Below the pieces are notes generated by a model. It was not told the origin of the DNA, searched no databases, and was given only the letters and a program-made list of their open reading frames with translations. Position numbers and translations under genes: made by a program. From Ilumatobacteraceae bacterium (GTDB lineage Bacteria > Actinomycetota > Acidimicrobiia > Acidimicrobiales > Ilumatobacteraceae), in the NCBI GenBank assembly GCA_021741795.1, contig JAIOXC010000021.1:1-15532 (forward strand): a stretch of DNA of 15,532 nucleotides, in the 5' to 3' direction. This document shows, one piece after another, positions 14,425 to 15,532 of this stretch. How positions within the stretch are numbered: the stretch's first letter is position 1; each line of letters starts with the position of its first letter.

Positions 14425-15213
14425 ATGCCAATAACAACGAGCACCTCCACCACCCCTGCAGGCACTGGCTCAATTCTCGAGATCATTCTTGACCGCCCGA
14501 AGGCCAACACAATTGATGCAGCAACAAGCCGCGAACTGAGTGAAATATTCTCAGCTTTCAACTCTGACCCGACTCACCGAGTAGCGATCTTCACCGCCGC
14601 AGGCGAGAAGTTTTTCTCGGCTGGTTGGGACTTGAATGCGGCCGCTGACGGCGAAGCCTTCGACTCCGACTATGGCGTGGGCGGATTCGGCGGATACCCC
14701 GAGCTGCCCAATCGCAACAAGCCAATCATTGCGGCCATCAATGGGATGGCTGTGGGTGGCGGCTTCGAGATCGCAATGGCCGCAGACTTCATCGTTGCCG
14801 CAGACCATGCTCAATTCTTTCTTCCTGAAACGCGTGTAGGTGTTTTGCCCGATGCAGGCACCGTGCGTCTACCCCGCCTCATGCCTCGACAGCTTTCAAA
14901 CGAGATCATCTTTGGTGGTCGCAGACTTTCCGCCGCGGAAGCCGAATCGTGGGGAATCGTTAACCGTGTTGTGCCACTCGCCGACCTGATGACAAGTGCG
15001 CGTCAGTTGGCTGCAGAGATTTGTTTGTCAGCGCCGCTGAGCGTGGCCGCAGTACTCGAACTCAATCGAAAACTTGAAAATGTCGACATTCAAGAGGCAA
15101 TGAAGCAGATGCGAACCAATGCAGCTTATAGAAAAGCAGTTGATTCGCAGGACGCCATTGAAGGTCCAGCGTCTTTTGGTGAAAAGCGCCCACCAAAGTG
15201 GCAAGGCAAATAA
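14425..15213 (+). CDS. caiD: Crotonobetainyl-CoA hydratase (carnitinyl-CoA dehydratase), crotonase family
   Basis: A 262-residue crotonase-fold enzyme with strong similarity to E. coli CaiD along its length: GSILEIILDRPKAN, AAGEKFFSAGWDLNAAADGE, NGMAVGGGFEIAMAADFIVAADHA, LPETRVGVLPDAG, GRRLSAAEAESWGIVNRVVP and the C-terminal SQDAIEGPASFGEKRPPKW. The two catalytic glutamates are Glu115 and Glu135. It adds water to crotonobetainyl-CoA to form L-carnitinyl-CoA; it is reversible. The start is ATG 14425; a TTG directly before it is not favoured. The ribosome site is weak (GAG in ACGAGAC). Last gene of the operon, converging on the DUF2256 gene with 8 bases between the stops and no clear terminator. 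The name is well supported by the CaiD-specific C-terminus. Confidence 0.93.
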   Translation: MPITTSTSTTPAGTGSILEIILDRPKANTIDAATSRELSEIFSAFNSDPTHRVAIFTAAGEKFFSAGWDLNAAADGEAFDSDYGVGGFGGYPELPNRNKPIIAAINGMAVGGGFEIAMAADFIVAADHAQFFLPETRVGVLPDAGTVRLPRLMPRQLSNEIIFGGRRLSAAEAESWGIVNRVVPLADLMTSARQLAAEICLSAPLSVAAVLELNRKLENVDIQEAMKQMRTNAAYRKAVDSQDAIEGPASFGEKRPPKWQGK

Positions 15214-15221
15214 TTACCGCA

Positions 15222-15365
15222 TCATTTGTCGTCGCGACACCGGGTACTGCAATATTTCACTTCATCCCAATTTTTGGCCCACTTTTTGCGCCACTCAAAC
15301 GGCAAACTACAGCGCACACAAATCTTCGGTGAAAAGCCATTTTTCGTCTTCGCTTGTCTCGCCAT
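15222..15365 (-). CDS. DUF2256 family small zinc-ribbon-like protein
   Basis: A 47-residue basic protein. CVRC (Cys16, Cys19) and CSTRC (Cys39, Cys43) bracket the family block PFEWRKKWAKNWDEVKYCS, the unmistakable signature of DUF2256. Four cysteines suggest one metal site; the function is unknown. Family members begin a few residues before the first cysteine pair, so ATG 15365 (MARQAKTKNG) is preferred; ATG 15416 is in frame (64 residues) but would overlap the end of the upstream open frame. No clear ribosome site precedes 15365. It is probably co-transcribed with the partial gene at the right edge, whose stop is 14 bases upstream. Confidence 0.85.
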   Translation of the reverse strand: MARQAKTKNGFSPKICVRCSLPFEWRKKWAKNWDEVKYCSTRCRDDK

Positions 15366-15379
15366 AAGTTGATCGAGAA

Positions 15380-15532
15380 CTACTGAGACTTTTTCTTTAT
15401 CTGGCGCATCACGCATTCGTCAAGCACATCCAAAAGTTCAAATGCACGAGAGTCGCTGTTTTCTGTTTGGAACTCGCGCATTGCATACGAAAAACTTGTA
15501 TTCATACTTGGCCACGCGCCGTGTGTGGACCC
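15380..15532 (-). CDS. C-terminal part of an unrecognised protein running off the right edge
   Basis: An open frame enters from the right edge and ends at TAG 15382-15380, giving about 50 residues. The C-terminal part reads MNTSFSYAMREFQTEN then SDSRAFELLDVLDECVMRQI and a KKKSQ tail. If the ATG at 15505 is the true start it is a 41-residue protein; an uninterrupted frame up to the edge makes a longer gene likelier. I recognise no family. Support: no stop in 51 codons, amino-acid-like composition with an amphipathic LLDVLDECV helix, same strand as DUF2256 and tidy 14-base spacing to it. Confidence 0.4.
   Translation of the reverse strand, partial: GSTHGAWPSMNTSFSYAMREFQTENSDSRAFELLDVLDECVMRQIKKKSQ

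Noticed and set aside
12385..15213. DMSP degradation (DddX-like lyase plus acryloyl-CoA hydratase)
   Set aside because: The ACD enzyme alone would allow it, but the hydratase carries CaiD-specific blocks and the operon contains carnitine dehydrogenase and BKACE, which have no role in DMSP breakdown. Kept as an alternative substrate to test.
1..15532. CRISPR array, insertion sequence, prophage or attachment site, including at the tRNA genes
   Set aside because: No regularly spaced repeats, transposase, integrase or repeated tRNA 3' ends were seen.

Overview
The window looks like chromosomal DNA from an actinobacterium, possibly of the Acidimicrobiia type. The hints are a lipoprotein with a Ser/Asp/Thr-rich linker, tRNA genes without an encoded CCA end, mixed ATG/GTG starts and a medium G+C content by eye. 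No marker gene fixes the lineage, so this placement is an inference. Genes are packed tightly and no stretch over 120 bases lacks a gene or RNA. I see no mobile element, CRISPR array or long repeat.

Left part (1-5471). The 3' end of a mog-type molybdenum cofactor gene reads rightward into a leftward operon for a BMP-family ABC importer. In transcription order this operon is a lipoprotein binding protein, a double ATPase and two permeases. The last three genes are joined by 4-base ATGA overlaps. A strong intrinsic-terminator-like hairpin sits between the binding-protein gene and the ATPase gene. The family usually imports nucleosides.

Middle (5472-6183). A small beta-carbonic anhydrase gene lies directly downstream of two leftward tRNA genes: tRNA-Asn(GUU) and a CAU-anticodon tRNA, most likely tRNA-Ile2.

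Right part (6202-15213). This is the main point of interest: a compact gene set that reads as a complete oxidative route from gamma-butyrobetaine (or crotonobetaine) through L-carnitine to glycine betaine and acetoacetyl-CoA. The rightward operon encodes, in order, a beta-keto acid cleavage enzyme (BKACE), L-carnitine dehydrogenase fused to a hotdog thioesterase, a separate hotdog thioesterase, an acyl-CoA dehydrogenase, an ADP-forming acyl-CoA synthetase and a CaiD-like crotonobetainyl-CoA hydratase. Acetoacetyl-CoA synthetase is transcribed divergently. Proposed flow: the synthetase makes gamma-butyrobetainyl-CoA; the dehydrogenase makes crotonobetainyl-CoA; CaiD hydrates it to carnitinyl-CoA; a thioesterase frees L-carnitine; the dehydrogenase makes 3-dehydrocarnitine; BKACE with acetyl-CoA gives betainyl-CoA and acetoacetate; a thioesterase frees glycine betaine; acetoacetyl-CoA synthetase recovers the acetoacetate. 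The 86-base divergent promoter region holds the palindrome TTGTCTGACAA, which fits the operator pattern of FadR-type GntR regulators. No regulator or carnitine/betaine transporter gene is visible in the window.

Right edge (15222-15532). A DUF2256 zinc-ribbon-like small protein gene and the 3' end of an unrecognised gene run leftward, converging on caiD.
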